From contig NZ_JAHBBG010000005.1 in NCBI RefSeq assembly GCF_019331715.1, positions 62,001 through 126,000 on the forward strand: DNA of 64,000 bases. The letters are read 5' to 3'. The translations under genes and the position numbers were made by a program. The notes below the pieces were generated by a model, which was given only the letters and a program-made list of their open reading frames with translations, was not told where the DNA came from and did not search any database. The stretch comes from Bifidobacterium simiiventris. GTDB lineage: Bacteria; Actinomycetota; Actinomycetes; Actinomycetales; Bifidobacteriaceae. Shown here piece by piece: positions 25,775 to 36,040 of the stretch (position 1 is the stretch's first letter; each line of letters begins with the position of its first letter).

Positions 25775-26677
25775 TCAGTACTGGTTGGGGATGAGCACCA
25801 GCTTGCCCTCGGCCACATCCTTGAGATGCTTGCCGTAGGGGCTCTTGCCGTAACGTTCGGCGGACTCGAGCAGCTCGTCCTTGCTGATCCAACCGTTCTC
25901 GAACGCGATCTCCTCGACCACGGCGATCGGCAGTCCCTGCGCGCGCTGCACGGTGCGCACGAACTCGCCCGCCTCATACAGCGAATCCATCGTACCGGTG
26001 TCCAGCCACGCGTAGCCGCGACCGAGCGTACGCACGTTGAGCGCGCCGGCCTGAAGGTACAGCTTGTTCAGATCGGTGATCTCCAGCTCGCCACGGGCGG
26101 ACGGACGCACCTGCTTGGCGAAGTCGACCACACGCTCGTCATAGAAGTACAGGCCGGTCACCGCGTAGTTCGACTTCGGCACGGCCGGCTTCTCCTCGAT
26201 CGAGACGGCCTTCTTATGCTCGTCGAACTCGACCACGCCGTAGCGTTCCGGATCGTCCACGTAATAGCCGAACACGCTCGCGCCCTCGCCGTTCTCGGCC
26301 TTGGCGACCGCCTTGCGCAGCGTGGTTCCCAGACCGTTGCCGTAGAAGATGTTGTCGCCGAGCACAAGCGCGCACGGCTCGCCGCCGATGAACTCCTCGC
26401 CCAGCAGGAACGCCTGCGCGAGGCCGTCCGGACTCGGCTGCACCTTGTAGCTGAAGTGCACGCCGTAATGGCTGCCGTCGCCGAGCAGACGCTCGAAGTT
26501 CGGCAGATCCTTCGGCGTGGAGATGATCAGGATGTCGCGGATGCCGGCAAGCATGAGCACGCTGAGCGGATAATAGATCATCGGCTTGTCGTACACCGGC
26601 AGCAGCTGCTTCGACGTGACGGTGGTCAGCGGGTACAGGCGCGTGCCCGATCCTCCTGCGAGAATGATGCCCTTCAT
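25775..26677 (-). CDS. rfbA: Glucose-1-phosphate thymidylyltransferase
   Basis: A 300-residue RmlA. The nucleotide-binding motif [11 protein letters not shown] is at residues 8-18, followed by [16 protein letters not shown]. The enzyme makes dTDP-glucose from dTTP and glucose-1-phosphate, the first step to dTDP-rhamnose for wall polysaccharide. ATG 26677 has AAGGAG upstream. It is last of the three rhamnose genes and lies 10 bases after rmlCD. It ends before a strong terminator. Confidence 0.95.
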   Translation of the reverse strand: MKGIILAGGSGTRLYPLTTVTSKQLLPVYDKPMIYYPLSVLMLAGIRDILIISTPKDLPNFERLLGDGSHYGVHFSYKVQPSPDGLAQAFLLGEEFIGGEPCALVLGDNIFYGNGLGTTLRKAVAKAENGEGASVFGYYVDDPERYGVVEFDEHKKAVSIEEKPAVPKSNYAVTGLYFYDERVVDFAKQVRPSARGELEITDLNKLYLQAGALNVRTLGRGYAWLDTGTMDSLYEAGEFVRTVQRAQGLPIAVVEEIAFENGWISKDELLESAERYGKSPYGKHLKDVAEGKLVLIPNQY

Positions 26678-26687
26678 CGTAGGCTCC

Positions 26688-28136
26688 TTACTTGTCGAGT
26701 TCCTTGGCGACGTAGGCGGAGAGCGACTCCTCCCAGTCGGCGGGCGTGTACCCGGCCTGTTCGATCTTCGTCAGATCGAGCGCGGAATGCGTCGGGCGCG
26801 GGCTGACCGGACTCTTCGCGTTCGCGAAATACTCGGCCGTGGAGATCGGCTTGACCTTGTCGCCGTTGCCGTTCGTCTGCTCGAACACGGCCGCCGCGAT
26901 CTCGGCCCAGTTCTTGACGGCGCCGGAACCGGTCAGGTTGTACGTGCCGTACGGCGCGTGCGAGTCGAGCAGGTGGAAGATCGCCTCAGCCATGTCCTTG
27001 GTGAACGTGAGGCGGCCAAACTGGTCGTCGACCACGGTCACCTGGTTCAGCTGGTCGGACGGGTCGGCGACGCGGTTCGACAGCATCATCATGGTCTTGA
27101 CGAAGTTGTGGCCCTCGCCGATCACCCAGCTCGAGCGCAGGATGTAGTGTTCCGGCGCGTTTGCCACGGCGATGTCGCCGGCGGCCTTGGTCTGGCCGTA
27201 CACGCCGAGCGGCGCGAAGTCCTCGCTCTCCGTGTGCTCTTCGGCGGCGCCGTCGAACACGTAGTCGGAGCTCACGTGCACGAGCGTGATGTGGTGGTCC
27301 TTGGCGACGCGTGCCAGCAGCGCCGGCCCCTGAGCGTTCGCCTTCCACGCGATCGGACGGCCCTGAGCCGTCTCGGCCTTGTCCACGGCCGTGTACGCGC
27401 CCGCGTTGATGATCGTGCCGTACAGCGACCAGTCGTACTTGTCGTACGCGGCCGGATCGGAGAAGTCGAACTCGTCGATGTCGGTGTATTCGAAGCCTTG
27501 CAGATCGTGCGCCTCGGCGTATGCACGGATCGCGTGGCCGAGCTGGCCGTTGCAGCCCGTGACCAGCGTGCGCTTCGGGGCCATCGGCTTGGCGTCCTTG
27601 AGCATCGGATGATGCAGGTCGGCCTCACTACGTTCGGATTCGGACAGCGGGATCGGCCACTGGATGTTCAGCTCGGGATCCTCAAGGTTCACGAACGTGT
27701 ACGTCTTCTTCTGTTCGAGCGACCAGTGCGCGTTCACCAGATACGTGTAGACCGTGCCGTCCTCGAGCGCCTGGAAGCTGTTGCCCACGCCGCGCGGCAC
27801 GTAGATCGCCTTCGACGGGTCGAGGCGCGTGGTGAACACCTGGCCGAAGCTCTCGCCCGGGCGCAGGTCCACCCACGCGCCGAAGATCTCGCCGGCCGCG
27901 ATCGAAATGTACTTGTCCCACGGTTCGGCGTGGATGCCGCGGGTCACGCCCTTGGTCGCGTTGAAGCTGATGTTGTTCTGCACCGGGCCGAAATCGGGCA
28001 GTCCCAGCGCGGTCATCTTCGCGCGCTGCCAGTTCTCCTTGAACCAGCCGCGGTTGTCGCCGTGCACCGGCAGATCGAACACCAGCAGTCCCGGGATGTT
28101 CGTCTTGGTGACCTTCAGTTCCTTTTCAAAATCCAT
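26688..28136 (-). CDS. Fused dTDP-4-dehydrorhamnose 3,5-epimerase / reductase
   Basis: A 482-residue two-domain enzyme. Residues 1-190 or so form an RmlC-like cupin ([35 protein letters not shown]). The rest is RmlD, an NAD(P)-dependent short-chain reductase with [18 protein letters not shown] and the YGQTKAAGD active-site motif. It converts the RfbB product to dTDP-L-rhamnose. The start at ATG 28136 is chosen for its AGGA site and match to the cupin start; a longer frame upstream is not supported. Fusion of the two steps in one chain is a feature of bifidobacterial and some related genomes. Confidence 0.93.
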   Translation of the reverse strand: MDFEKELKVTKTNIPGLLVFDLPVHGDNRGWFKENWQRAKMTALGLPDFGPVQNNISFNATKGVTRGIHAEPWDKYISIAAGEIFGAWVDLRPGESFGQVFTTRLDPSKAIYVPRGVGNSFQALEDGTVYTYLVNAHWSLEQKKTYTFVNLEDPELNIQWPIPLSESERSEADLHHPMLKDAKPMAPKRTLVTGCNGQLGHAIRAYAEAHDLQGFEYTDIDEFDFSDPAAYDKYDWSLYGTIINAGAYTAVDKAETAQGRPIAWKANAQGPALLARVAKDHHITLVHVSSDYVFDGAAEEHTESEDFAPLGVYGQTKAAGDIAVANAPEHYILRSSWVIGEGHNFVKTMMMLSNRVADPSDQLNQVTVVDDQFGRLTFTKDMAEAIFHLLDSHAPYGTYNLTGSGAVKNWAEIAAAVFEQTNGNGDKVKPISTAEYFANAKSPVSPRPTHSALDLTKIEQAGYTPADWEESLSAYVAKELDK

Positions 28137-28183
28137 GTTTCCTGTCCTTCTATGGTTGCCGCCGCGCGATGCGCGCACAAGAT

Positions 28184-28232
28184 TTGAGGGAGAGAACGCC
28201 CGGACATCTTTCTCCGGTTTTCCCTCCCTCAA
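28184..28232 (-). terminator. Hairpin between rfbB and rmlCD
   Basis: TTGAGGGA pairs with TCCCTCAA around an inner CCGGA/TCCGG. It could be a partial terminator, a processing site or an mRNA end inside the rhamnose operon. No real T-run follows. Confidence 0.45.
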
Positions 28233-28239
28233 CGTTAGA

Positions 28240-29445
<1,206 letters not shown>

Positions 29446-30105
29446 CTACTGCACCAGGATCGTCACCGGATCGCTGACGACTTCGGGCTGATCCTTGAGG
29501 CTGAGCCGGGCCGTGTAGGTGCCGGCGTTGACGCGCGGCAACGTGCCGTCGTCCGCGCATGACGTGCCGGTCGAGTTCGCGTTCCAGGTGATCTGCTGCT
29601 GGTCCGCGTCGCCCTTGCTCATCAGCAGCATGCGCGGATCGGCGGGGCAGACATCGGACCGCCAGATCGTCTGATTGCCCGACGAGATCGTCAGCACGCG
29701 GTTCGCATCGGATCCGTCCACAAGGCAGCCGACCTTGCTGGATCCGGTATAGGTGATCGTCGCGGTGAAGTTCAGCGAACCACCGACCGGCACACTTTGC
29801 GCGGCCGGTGTCAGGGTCAGGCTCACCGTGCCCTTCGCGCAATCCTTGATGCCGCTGGATTTCGGCGGATCCGGCACCGCGCCGCGCGAGATCGCGTAGA
29901 TCTCGTCATGGTTGATCGCGGCGCCGATCGCGCCGATGCCGCGCACGAGGCTGTACCCGCAGAAGCCGATCAGTGCGATCGTAATCATCAATGCCAGCAC
30001 GGCGACGATGCGACGGCGTCGATAGATCGCCTGCTGTTTCCTGCTGAGCTTACGTTTGCGCGGTGTGCGCTGTCCGATAGGCCGCCCCGACTTCCGCTGT
30101 ACCAT
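29446..30105 (-). CDS. Hypothetical single-pass membrane protein
   Basis: A 219-residue protein with a very basic N-terminus (Lys/Arg-rich to residue 32), one membrane helix (about 34-54) and an extracellular region. That region has four cysteines that could form disulfides (CAKGT, VGCLVD, SDVCPAD, TSCADD) and looks like a small beta-sandwich (SLTLTPAAQSVPVGGSLNFT). I recognise no family. ATG 30105 has GAGGGA just upstream and also TAGACT 9-14 bases before it, so the mRNA may start close to the codon. It lies 145 bases downstream of mutY. It may be an envelope-associated binding module. Confidence 0.75.
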   Translation of the reverse strand: MVQRKSGRPIGQRTPRKRKLSRKQQAIYRRRRIVAVLALMITIALIGFCGYSLVRGIGAIGAAINHDEIYAISRGAVPDPPKSSGIKDCAKGTVSLTLTPAAQSVPVGGSLNFTATITYTGSSKVGCLVDGSDANRVLTISSGNQTIWRSDVCPADPRMLLMSKGDADQQQITWNANSTGTSCADDGTLPRVNAGTYTARLSLKDQPEVVSDPVTILVQ

Positions 30106-30249
30106 AGTCCCTCAGTCTATACCACGCCTCTAGTGCGATCGGACGGCAATGCATACGCTGTCATCGGCATATCCGGCCATCGCCGCCGCGCGATTCCGCA
30201 CCGCCGATCATCGTCGGCAGATCATCATCACCCGACCATCATCCGACCG

Positions 30250-31161
30250 TTACCGTGGCAGCCGCACGCCGCCGTCCGGCAGTATCTCGATCAATCCGTC
30301 GTCATCCAGCGACGCGATGCACTTGTCGAGCTGGATATGGTCGTCCCACAACGTTTCGATCCGCGTTCGCGGCAGCACACGTTCGCTGTCCGGCAATCCG
30401 CGCAACGCGTCCAGCACCAGTCCGCGCACCTGCCGATCGGTGCCGGCGAACCGTTGCCGCGGCCGCGTGCGCCGCTCCCCCAGACCGGGCCGGTCGGCCG
30501 CAAGGAACGCACAATCGCCTCGCACCGGGCAGTCGTCGCACAACGGGTTCTTCGCAGTGCATACGGTTGCGCCGAGTTCCATCACCGACTGGTTCCACGT
30601 CACCGACCGGGCGGCGTCCTCTGGCAGCACACGGTTCGCCAGCTCGCGGTCGGCCGGCTTCGCGGAACCACCCAGCGACTCCACGCCAAGGAACACACGC
30701 GACAGCACGCGCCGGATGTTCGTGTCGATCACCGCGATGCGCTCGCCGAACGCGAAACTCAGCACCGCCGACGCCGTATAGTCGCCGATGCCGGGCAGGC
30801 CCGTCAGCTCGTCGTAGGTACGCGGCAGCTCGTCGGCGTATCGGTCACGCACCGCACGGGCGCACTCCTGAAGCCGCAACGCGCGACGCGGATAGCCGAG
30901 CCGCCCCCACGCGGTGATCACCTCCGCGGTCGTCGCGTCCGCGAGCGCCGCCGCATCCGGCCATGCCTGCATCCAGACTTCCCAGTACGGCACGACGCGA
31001 CTCATCTGCGTCTGCTGGCTCATGACCTCGGAGACGAGCACGCCCCACGGCGTCGCGCGGCCGAACCGCCACGGCAGGTCGCGCGCGTTCACGTCCCACC
31101 ATGCGGCAAGCTTGCGGCGGACGGATTCGTTACGTTGAAGATCGTTCATACGATGCGGCAT
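30250..31161 (-). CDS. mutY: A/G-specific adenine glycosylase
   Basis: A 303-residue HhH-GPD DNA glycosylase. The catalytic Glu is in VLVSEVMSQQTQ (about residue 45), the helix-hairpin-helix is LPGIGDYTASAV, and the catalytic Asp is in VIDTNIRRVL. The iron-sulfur cysteines are spaced C-x6-C-x2-C-x5-C (CTAKNPLC, DDC, PVRGDC). It removes adenine mispaired with 8-oxoguanine. The C-terminal NUDIX-like recognition domain of E. coli MutY is reduced or missing: only about 75 residues follow the cluster. The start could also be ATG 31149; neither has a good ribosome site. Confidence 0.88.
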   Translation of the reverse strand: MPHRMNDLQRNESVRRKLAAWWDVNARDLPWRFGRATPWGVLVSEVMSQQTQMSRVVPYWEVWMQAWPDAAALADATTAEVITAWGRLGYPRRALRLQECARAVRDRYADELPRTYDELTGLPGIGDYTASAVLSFAFGERIAVIDTNIRRVLSRVFLGVESLGGSAKPADRELANRVLPEDAARSVTWNQSVMELGATVCTAKNPLCDDCPVRGDCAFLAADRPGLGERRTRPRQRFAGTDRQVRGLVLDALRGLPDSERVLPRTRIETLWDDHIQLDKCIASLDDDGLIEILPDGGVRLPR

Positions 31162-31182
31162 CGTTGACCAGTTGCCGACTGT

Positions 31183-31833
31183 TTATCTACCGCCGGCAAA
31201 ATTGAGCTGACGCCAGGCCTCGTAGATGGCAATGGATGCACAGTTGGTGAGGTTGAGCGAACGCAGGGACGGACGCATCGGCAGACGGACCTGTTCGGCG
31301 ACGTGCGGGCCGGCCATGATGTCCATCGGGTCGGGGATGTCGCCCGGTTCGGGGCCGAACAGCAGGATGTCGGTCGGCTTGTATTCGACTTCGGTGTACA
31401 GCTTCGTGGCGTGCGCGGTGAACGCGATGATGCGCGAGTTCGGCATGGATTCGACGAGATTGTCGAAGTTCGGGTGCAGCACGACATGCGCCATGTCGTG
31501 ATAGTCGAGGCCGGCGCGGCGCAGCTTCGTGTCGCGCAGATTGAAGCCGAGCGGCTCCACGAGGTGCAGGATCGTGCCGGTCACCGCGCACAGGCGGATC
31601 GCGGAACCGGTGTTGCCGGGGATGCGCGGGCTGTAGTAGCACAGGTGCGGGGTCGCGGTTTCGGCCTTGGCGGCGTCCTCGGCGGACAACATCGCGTCGA
31701 CCACGGAGATCGGGTTGCCGTGCGCGTCGGTCACGAGCTCGTCCGGCCCGTAGTTCGACTTGCGGTAGCCGTATTCGAACATCTTCTCGACCTTGGCCTC
31801 GGGGCTCTGCTGCGCTTCCGACTGTTCCGTCAT
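31183..31833 (-). CDS. tRNA (cytidine/uridine-34 2'-O)-methyltransferase, TrmL-like
   Basis: A 216-residue SpoU-class (SPOUT) methyltransferase. Seen motifs are IPGNTGSAIRLC (motif 1), LFGPEPGDIPD (motif 2) and SLRSLNLTNCASIAIYEAWRQL (motif 3, AdoMet knot). It carries a 60-residue N-terminal extension beyond the usual 150-residue TrmL, which I cannot assign. The family methylates the wobble base of leucine tRNAs. I choose ATG 31833, preceded by GAGGTGAGGA; a GTG at 31842 is possible. Confidence 0.85.
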   Translation of the reverse strand: MTEQSEAQQSPEAKVEKMFEYGYRKSNYGPDELVTDAHGNPISVVDAMLSAEDAAKAETATPHLCYYSPRIPGNTGSAIRLCAVTGTILHLVEPLGFNLRDTKLRRAGLDYHDMAHVVLHPNFDNLVESMPNSRIIAFTAHATKLYTEVEYKPTDILLFGPEPGDIPDPMDIMAGPHVAEQVRLPMRPSLRSLNLTNCASIAIYEAWRQLNFAGGR

Positions 31834-31942
31834 CGTCCTCACCTCTTATATTCCGTGCACACTGTACGCAATCCGACACCCGAGCATAAAACAGCCCCTG
31901 CCCGAAAACACCACTCAATTCGAATGACAATGTGCGGTGTCC

Positions 31943-32030
31943 GCGTGGGGTTGGGATATGCATTCCCCGACACGCTCCAGGCCGCTCGGCCAAGTCTTAC
32001 GGTCGGGAAACGCATATCCCAACCCCACGC
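31943..32030 (-). repeat. Hairpin element E1 (short member of a twin pair)
   Basis: Perfect 19-base inverted arms (31943-31961 and 32012-32030). Read on the minus strand, the loop holds the motifs GACCGTAAGACTTGG and CCTGGAGCGTGTC, both also found in element E2. In E1 only 8 bases separate the two motifs. It could be a structured RNA, a mobile palindrome or both. Confidence 0.75.
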
Positions 32031-32084
32031 TCGTCTTATACGCAACGTTACGTAATTTCAACGCATAAGCTACACGGCTAACCA

Positions 32085-32248
32085 GTGGTGCGGCGGGGTA
32101 TATGTATCGGGACCGTAAGACTTGGGTGCTGAGCCGTTAAACGGACAGTCCAGTGGACTGTCTGTAGGCGAAGTGAGCAGCTGTGCTGCGATCCCGACGA
32201 AGTCGGGTGCCTGGAGCGTGTCACGATACATATACCCCGCCGCACCAC
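32085..32248 (+). repeat. Hairpin element E2 (long member of a twin pair)
   Basis: Perfect 25-base inverted arms (32085-32109 and 32224-32248). Inside are GACCGTAAGACTTGG (32111-32125) and CCTGGAGCGTGTC (32210-32222), as in E1. Between these motifs sits an extra 84 bases with its own hairpins: ACAGTCC-AGT-GGACTGT (32145-32161) and CCCGAC-GAA-GTCGGG (32193-32207). The arms differ in sequence from E1 but keep their pairing, which argues for a selected fold. Confidence 0.75.
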
Positions 32249-32318
32249 GGACACGTACGCTGGAACTGAACTCAGCTGGTACCCAAACTGAGAGCGCAGG
32301 GAGGGGCAGCCACGCCGA

Positions 32319-33683
32319 TCAGTTCTTGAAGGAGTGGATCGGGGCGGGGATGCGGCCGCCGCGGGTCACGAATGCCTCGCACGAGGTGGTGTTGACCGGC
32401 ATGATCGGCGCATAGCCCATGAGGCCGCCGAAGTTGGCCATGTCGCCCACGCCCTTGCCGTACACCGGGATGACGCGCACGGCGGTGGTCTTCTGGTTGA
32501 CCATGCCGATGGCCGCCTCGTCGGCGATCAGGCCGGAGATCGTGGCCGCGGTCGTGTCGCCGGGGATGGCGATCATGTCGAGGCCGACCGAGCACACGCA
32601 GGTCATCGCCTCGAGCTTTTCGAGCGTCAGGCATCCGGAGGCCGCCGCGTCGATCATGTTCTTGTCTTCGGAGACGGGGATGAACGCGCCGGACAGGCCG
32701 CCGACATACGAGGACGCCATGATGCCACCCTTCTTCACCTGGTCGTTGAGCATCGCCAGCGCCGCGGTGGTGCCGGGCGCGCCGACCTGTTCGAGGCCGA
32801 TCTTCTCAAGCACTTCGCCGACCGAATCGCCCACGGCCGGGGTCGGAGCCAAAGACAGATCGATGATGCCGAACGGCACGCCGAGTCGCCGCGACGCCTC
32901 CTGCGCGACCAGCTGGCCCACTCGCGTGATCTTGAACGCGGTGCGCTTGATCGTCTCGCACAGGAACTCGAAATCGCGTCCCTTCGCGGCGTCCAGCGCC
33001 CGCGAGACGACGCCCGGCCCGGACACGCCCACGTTGATGACCGCGTCGCCTTCGGTCACGCCGTGGAAGCCGCCGGCCATGAACGGATTGTCGTCGGGCA
33101 CGTTGCAGAACGCAACGAATTTCACGCAGCCGTACGAGTCGTTGTCGCGCGTGTTGTACGCGATGTCCTTGATGACGCGGCCGAGCAGTTCGACGGCGTT
33201 CATGTCGATGCCGGTCTTCGTGGAGCCGACGTTGACGGACGAGCAGACGATGTCGGTTTCGGTCAGGGCCTGCGGCAGCGATTCGATGAGCAGCCGCTCG
33301 GCCGGGGTCATGGCCTTGCTCACGAGCGCCGAGTAGCCGCCGATGAGGTCGACGCCGACCTCCTTGGCCGCGCGGTCGAGCGCGTGCGCGATCTTCACGA
33401 AGTCGACGGAGGTCTTGCACGAGCTGGCGCCGACGAGCGAGATCGGGGTGACGGTGATGCGCTTGTTGACGATCGGGATGCCATAGTCCTGTTCGATGGC
33501 CTGGCCGGTGGCGACGAGGTCCTTGGCATAGGTGGTGATCTTACGGTAGATGTTGTCGCAGGTCTCGTCGACGGTGTCGGCCGCGCAGTCGAGCAGCGAG
33601 ATGCCCATCGTGATGGTGCGCACGTCGAGTTTTTCCTGCTCGATCATCTGGTTGGTCTCGTGGACCTCCATGATATTCAGCAT
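32319..33683 (-). CDS. UPF0210 / DUF711 (PFL-like) family protein
   Basis: A 454-residue member of the conserved UPF0210 family. The family-wide features seen are [10 protein letters not shown], a glycine-rich central region ([21 protein letters not shown]) and the end [15 protein letters not shown]. The biochemical role is unknown. ATG 33683 has AAGGA upstream. It follows the ACT-domain gene by 32 bases, the typical pairing across bacteria, so the ACT protein probably senses a ligand for it. The strong conservation suggests a metabolic rather than accessory role. Confidence 0.92.
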   Translation of the reverse strand: MLNIMEVHETNQMIEQEKLDVRTITMGISLLDCAADTVDETCDNIYRKITTYAKDLVATGQAIEQDYGIPIVNKRITVTPISLVGASSCKTSVDFVKIAHALDRAAKEVGVDLIGGYSALVSKAMTPAERLLIESLPQALTETDIVCSSVNVGSTKTGIDMNAVELLGRVIKDIAYNTRDNDSYGCVKFVAFCNVPDDNPFMAGGFHGVTEGDAVINVGVSGPGVVSRALDAAKGRDFEFLCETIKRTAFKITRVGQLVAQEASRRLGVPFGIIDLSLAPTPAVGDSVGEVLEKIGLEQVGAPGTTAALAMLNDQVKKGGIMASSYVGGLSGAFIPVSEDKNMIDAAASGCLTLEKLEAMTCVCSVGLDMIAIPGDTTAATISGLIADEAAIGMVNQKTTAVRVIPVYGKGVGDMANFGGLMGYAPIMPVNTTSCEAFVTRGGRIPAPIHSFKN

Positions 33684-33715
33684 GGTTGCGTTCCTTTCGG
33701 TTCGGTCCGGCGAGA

Positions 33716-33988
33716 CTAGATGCGGTGCATCTTGGTGAAGATCTCCTCGCGCTGGCAGCGGATGCGCACGCCGATGTCGTCGCCGAGATCCTCGAGGTTG
33801 CCGACCATCGCGCTGAATTCCTTGTCGGAGTTCGCGTAGTCGACGATCATCATCATGTTGAAGAAGCCGTCGATGATGGTCTGGGAGATGTCGAGCACGT
33901 TGACGTTGTGCTGGGACAGGTAGGTGCAGACGCGTGCGATGATGCCGACGGTGTCCTTGCCGACGACGGTGATGATGGCCTTGTTCAT
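33716..33988 (-). CDS. ACT domain protein (UPF0237 family)
   Basis: A 90-residue single ACT domain ([18 protein letters not shown] at the start, FNMMMIVDY in the middle). Such domains bind amino acids or similar small ligands as dimers. AGGGAG precedes ATG 33988. It is cotranscribed with the UPF0210 gene and follows a terminator that closes the exporter gene upstream. Confidence 0.93.
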   Translation of the reverse strand: MNKAIITVVGKDTVGIIARVCTYLSQHNVNVLDISQTIIDGFFNMMMIVDYANSDKEFSAMVGNLEDLGDDIGVRIRCQREEIFTKMHRI

Positions 33989-34051
33989 GGCGCTCCCTGA
34001 TTGGTGGATGATCGAAAAATCGGTTTCGGGCATACGGAAAGCATACGGAAA

Positions 34052-34084
34052 ACGGGTGCTCCCCAGTATAGGGGAACACCCGTT
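34052..34084 (-). terminator. Terminator of the DHA2 exporter gene
   Basis: ACGGGTG/CACCCGT with an inner TCCCC/GGGGA stem and a six-base loop, followed on the minus strand by TTTT. It lies 44 bases beyond the exporter stop and just before the ACT gene. Confidence 0.8.
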
Positions 34085-34127
34085 ACGAAACATGGTTCAT
34101 CTCACTGAACCGTCCGAGGAACCGGCG

Positions 34128-35627
34128 TCACGCGGCTAGTTTCTCGACCTCGACCTGCACCGGTACGAGCTTCGGTTCCTCGTGATGCTCCTTGAGCAGA
34201 AAAGAGCACGCCAGCACGATCACCACGAGCACCATGCCGAACAGGTAGCCGTAGCGCGAGCCGTCCACGAAGCCCTGGGCAGGGTTCATGCCGCCGGCGG
34301 CCGTGTAGTTCGCCTGGCCGAGGCCGAGCAGGCAGGTGGCCACGGCCGTGGCGATCGCGCCGCACACCTGCTGCATGGTGTTCATGATCGTGCTGCCGTC
34401 GGCCGCCATGCGTCCCGGCAGCGACTTGAGCGCCGCGGACTGCGCGGACTGCTGGATGAACGGGATGCCGACCATGACGATGATGTGCGCAGCGAGGAAC
34501 AGCGCGACCGGTGTGGAGACACCGATCATGAAGAACAGCGCACCGCCGATGACGGTCAGCGCCGAGCCGACCCAGACGAGACGCTTCGCGCCGTAACGGT
34601 CGAACATGCGGCCGGCGGCGAGCGTGCACAGCGCGTTGATCACGCCGCCGGGCAGCATGAGCAGACCGGCGACGGTGGAGCTCAGGCCCATGCCGCGCTG
34701 CAGTTCCTGCGGCACGAGGTACATGAACGCGAGCGTGCAGGAGAACGAGCAGCTGATCATGATGGCCGGCGTGCGGAACGCGGCGACGCCCAGCGCGTGC
34801 AGGTCGAGCAACGGGTCGGCGATGGTGAGCTGGCGGCGGGCGTAGAACGCGAGCACGATCACGCCGACGACGAGCAGCGCGATGACGGCCGGCGCGAAGC
34901 CCATGTCGCTGATGAGGCTTACGCCGGCGACGAGGCAGCCGAAGCCGATCGCCGAGGCGAGGATGGAGATCACGTCGACCTTCGGACGGGTGCGTTCGAT
35001 CGGCGTGACGAAGAACAGCGCCGTGCATACGATCGCAACGACGGCGACAACGGCGAACAGCGCGAAGATCGCACGCCACGAGAACGCGCCGATGAGCGCG
35101 CCGGCGATGGTCGGGCCGATGACCGGCGCGAACATGATGACGAGACCCGCGACGCCGTTCGCCGCGCCGATCTTATGCAGCGGGAACACGCGCATGATCG
35201 CCGCGTACATGGTGGGCAGCGCGATGCCGGTGCTGACTCCCTGCATGATGCGGCCGGCCAACAGGATCGGGAACGTGGGGGCGATGGTGCATACGATCGC
35301 ACCGATCAGGAAACATACCAGCGCGAACAGCACAAGCGTCTTGGCTTTAACCCACTTGAGCATGAAGCCCACGCACGGCAGCACCACGCCGATGGCGAGC
35401 ATGTAGCCGACGACCATCCACTGCGCGGTGCCGGACGAGATGCCGAAGTCGGCCATCAGATCGGGCAGGGTGATATTCATCGACGTTTCCGACAGCATGC
35501 CCAGGAACACGCTGATGTACAGGCCGAGCATGACCTTGTGTGGATGATCGAAATGCTGGGGCGCGTCCGGCACGAACGCGTCGTCGGACAGTTGGTTCTT
35601 ACGAATGGTTGTCTGGTTGACGGACAA
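34128..35627 (-). CDS. DHA2-type (14-helix) MFS multidrug exporter
   Basis: A 499-residue exporter of the EmrB/QacA type. The N-terminal part has the expected NITLPDLMADFGIS after helix 1, QWMVVGYMLAIGVVLPCVGF, and the motif C-like GPTIAGALIG. About 14 hydrophobic segments are visible. Substrates cannot be told from sequence. The start is a TTG at 35627 with AGAGGA seven bases upstream. No regulator gene is adjacent. Upstream lie 410 bases of hairpins and repeat-like DNA before galK. Confidence 0.88.
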   Translation of the reverse strand: MSVNQTTIRKNQLSDDAFVPDAPQHFDHPHKVMLGLYISVFLGMLSETSMNITLPDLMADFGISSGTAQWMVVGYMLAIGVVLPCVGFMLKWVKAKTLVLFALVCFLIGAIVCTIAPTFPILLAGRIMQGVSTGIALPTMYAAIMRVFPLHKIGAANGVAGLVIMFAPVIGPTIAGALIGAFSWRAIFALFAVVAVVAIVCTALFFVTPIERTRPKVDVISILASAIGFGCLVAGVSLISDMGFAPAVIALLVVGVIVLAFYARRQLTIADPLLDLHALGVAAFRTPAIMISCSFSCTLAFMYLVPQELQRGMGLSSTVAGLLMLPGGVINALCTLAAGRMFDRYGAKRLVWVGSALTVIGGALFFMIGVSTPVALFLAAHIIVMVGIPFIQQSAQSAALKSLPGRMAADGSTIMNTMQQVCGAIATAVATCLLGLGQANYTAAGGMNPAQGFVDGSRYGYLFGMVLVVIVLACSFLLKEHHEEPKLVPVQVEVEKLAA

Positions 35628-36037
35628 CGGAAATCCTCTTCTTCATATCGATGTCGCTGCCGTCGCGCGGCACCCGCCGGGACATGCGATCGCACGCCGT
35701 CGTTCCCGTGACGATTGCCGCGGGATCACGGTGTGCGACTTCATTGGCAGGCGCCGACCACCCCTAACGTCCGGGTCACGATCGGCAACAAAAAAATCGC
35801 ATGCCATACGGCGGACAAAACACCATATGGCATGCGATTATTCAAGACGAGACGTGATCGTAATACGGTTTTCGATTTTTCGTAAGTACGCCCGGGCGTG
35901 TCGTGCTACGCTTCGCGGCTCGCGCTCGGCGCTGCGACGTCCTGCAATTACGGACGACCTACGGCCGACTCATCATCACCTCGACTCGCCTATCGGCTCG
36001 TCTCGGCCGTGGCTAATCGCAGTCCACCGGACTGCGA
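35628..36037. other. Gene-free region between galK and the exporter
   Basis: 410 bases with no gene I can support. It holds the terminator at 35790-35839 and a hairpin at the galK stop. Between them is a stretch (about 35905-35950 on the minus strand) that repeats the galK tail sequence GCGCCGAGCGCG, followed by a variant of GCGTGAGGCGTA. A 10-base palindrome TGCGATCGCA lies near 35687. Confidence 0.55.
35790..35839 (-). terminator. Rho-independent terminator or attenuator before the exporter
   Basis: A 13-base perfect stem (35795-35807 with 35827-35839), followed on the minus strand by seven T. It would stop read-through from galTK, or, if the exporter promoter lies upstream of it, act as an attenuator in the exporter leader. 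Confidence 0.8.
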
Positions 36038-36040
36038 TTA
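36014..36040 (-). terminator. Hairpin overlapping the galK stop codon
   Basis: Twelve-base perfect stem TAATCGCAGTCC / GGACTGCGATTA with a three-base loop; the galK TAA is part of it. No T-run follows, so it may be a weak terminator or an mRNA-end stabiliser. Its core resembles the inner hairpin of element E2. Confidence 0.6.

Larger units (their letters stand above)
31834..32318. other. Gene-free region holding two related hairpin elements
   Basis: A 485-base gap between trmL and the UPF0210 gene with no coding sequence that I can support. Its main content is the inverted-repeat elements at 31943-32030 and 32085-32248 described separately, separated by an AT-richer spacer with TTACGTAA-like palindromes. 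Confidence 0.7.

Noticed and set aside
31834..32318. CRISPR array or IS remnant in the gap before trmL
   Set aside because: There are no regularly spaced direct repeats and no transposase fragment; the repeats are inverted and unequal in size.
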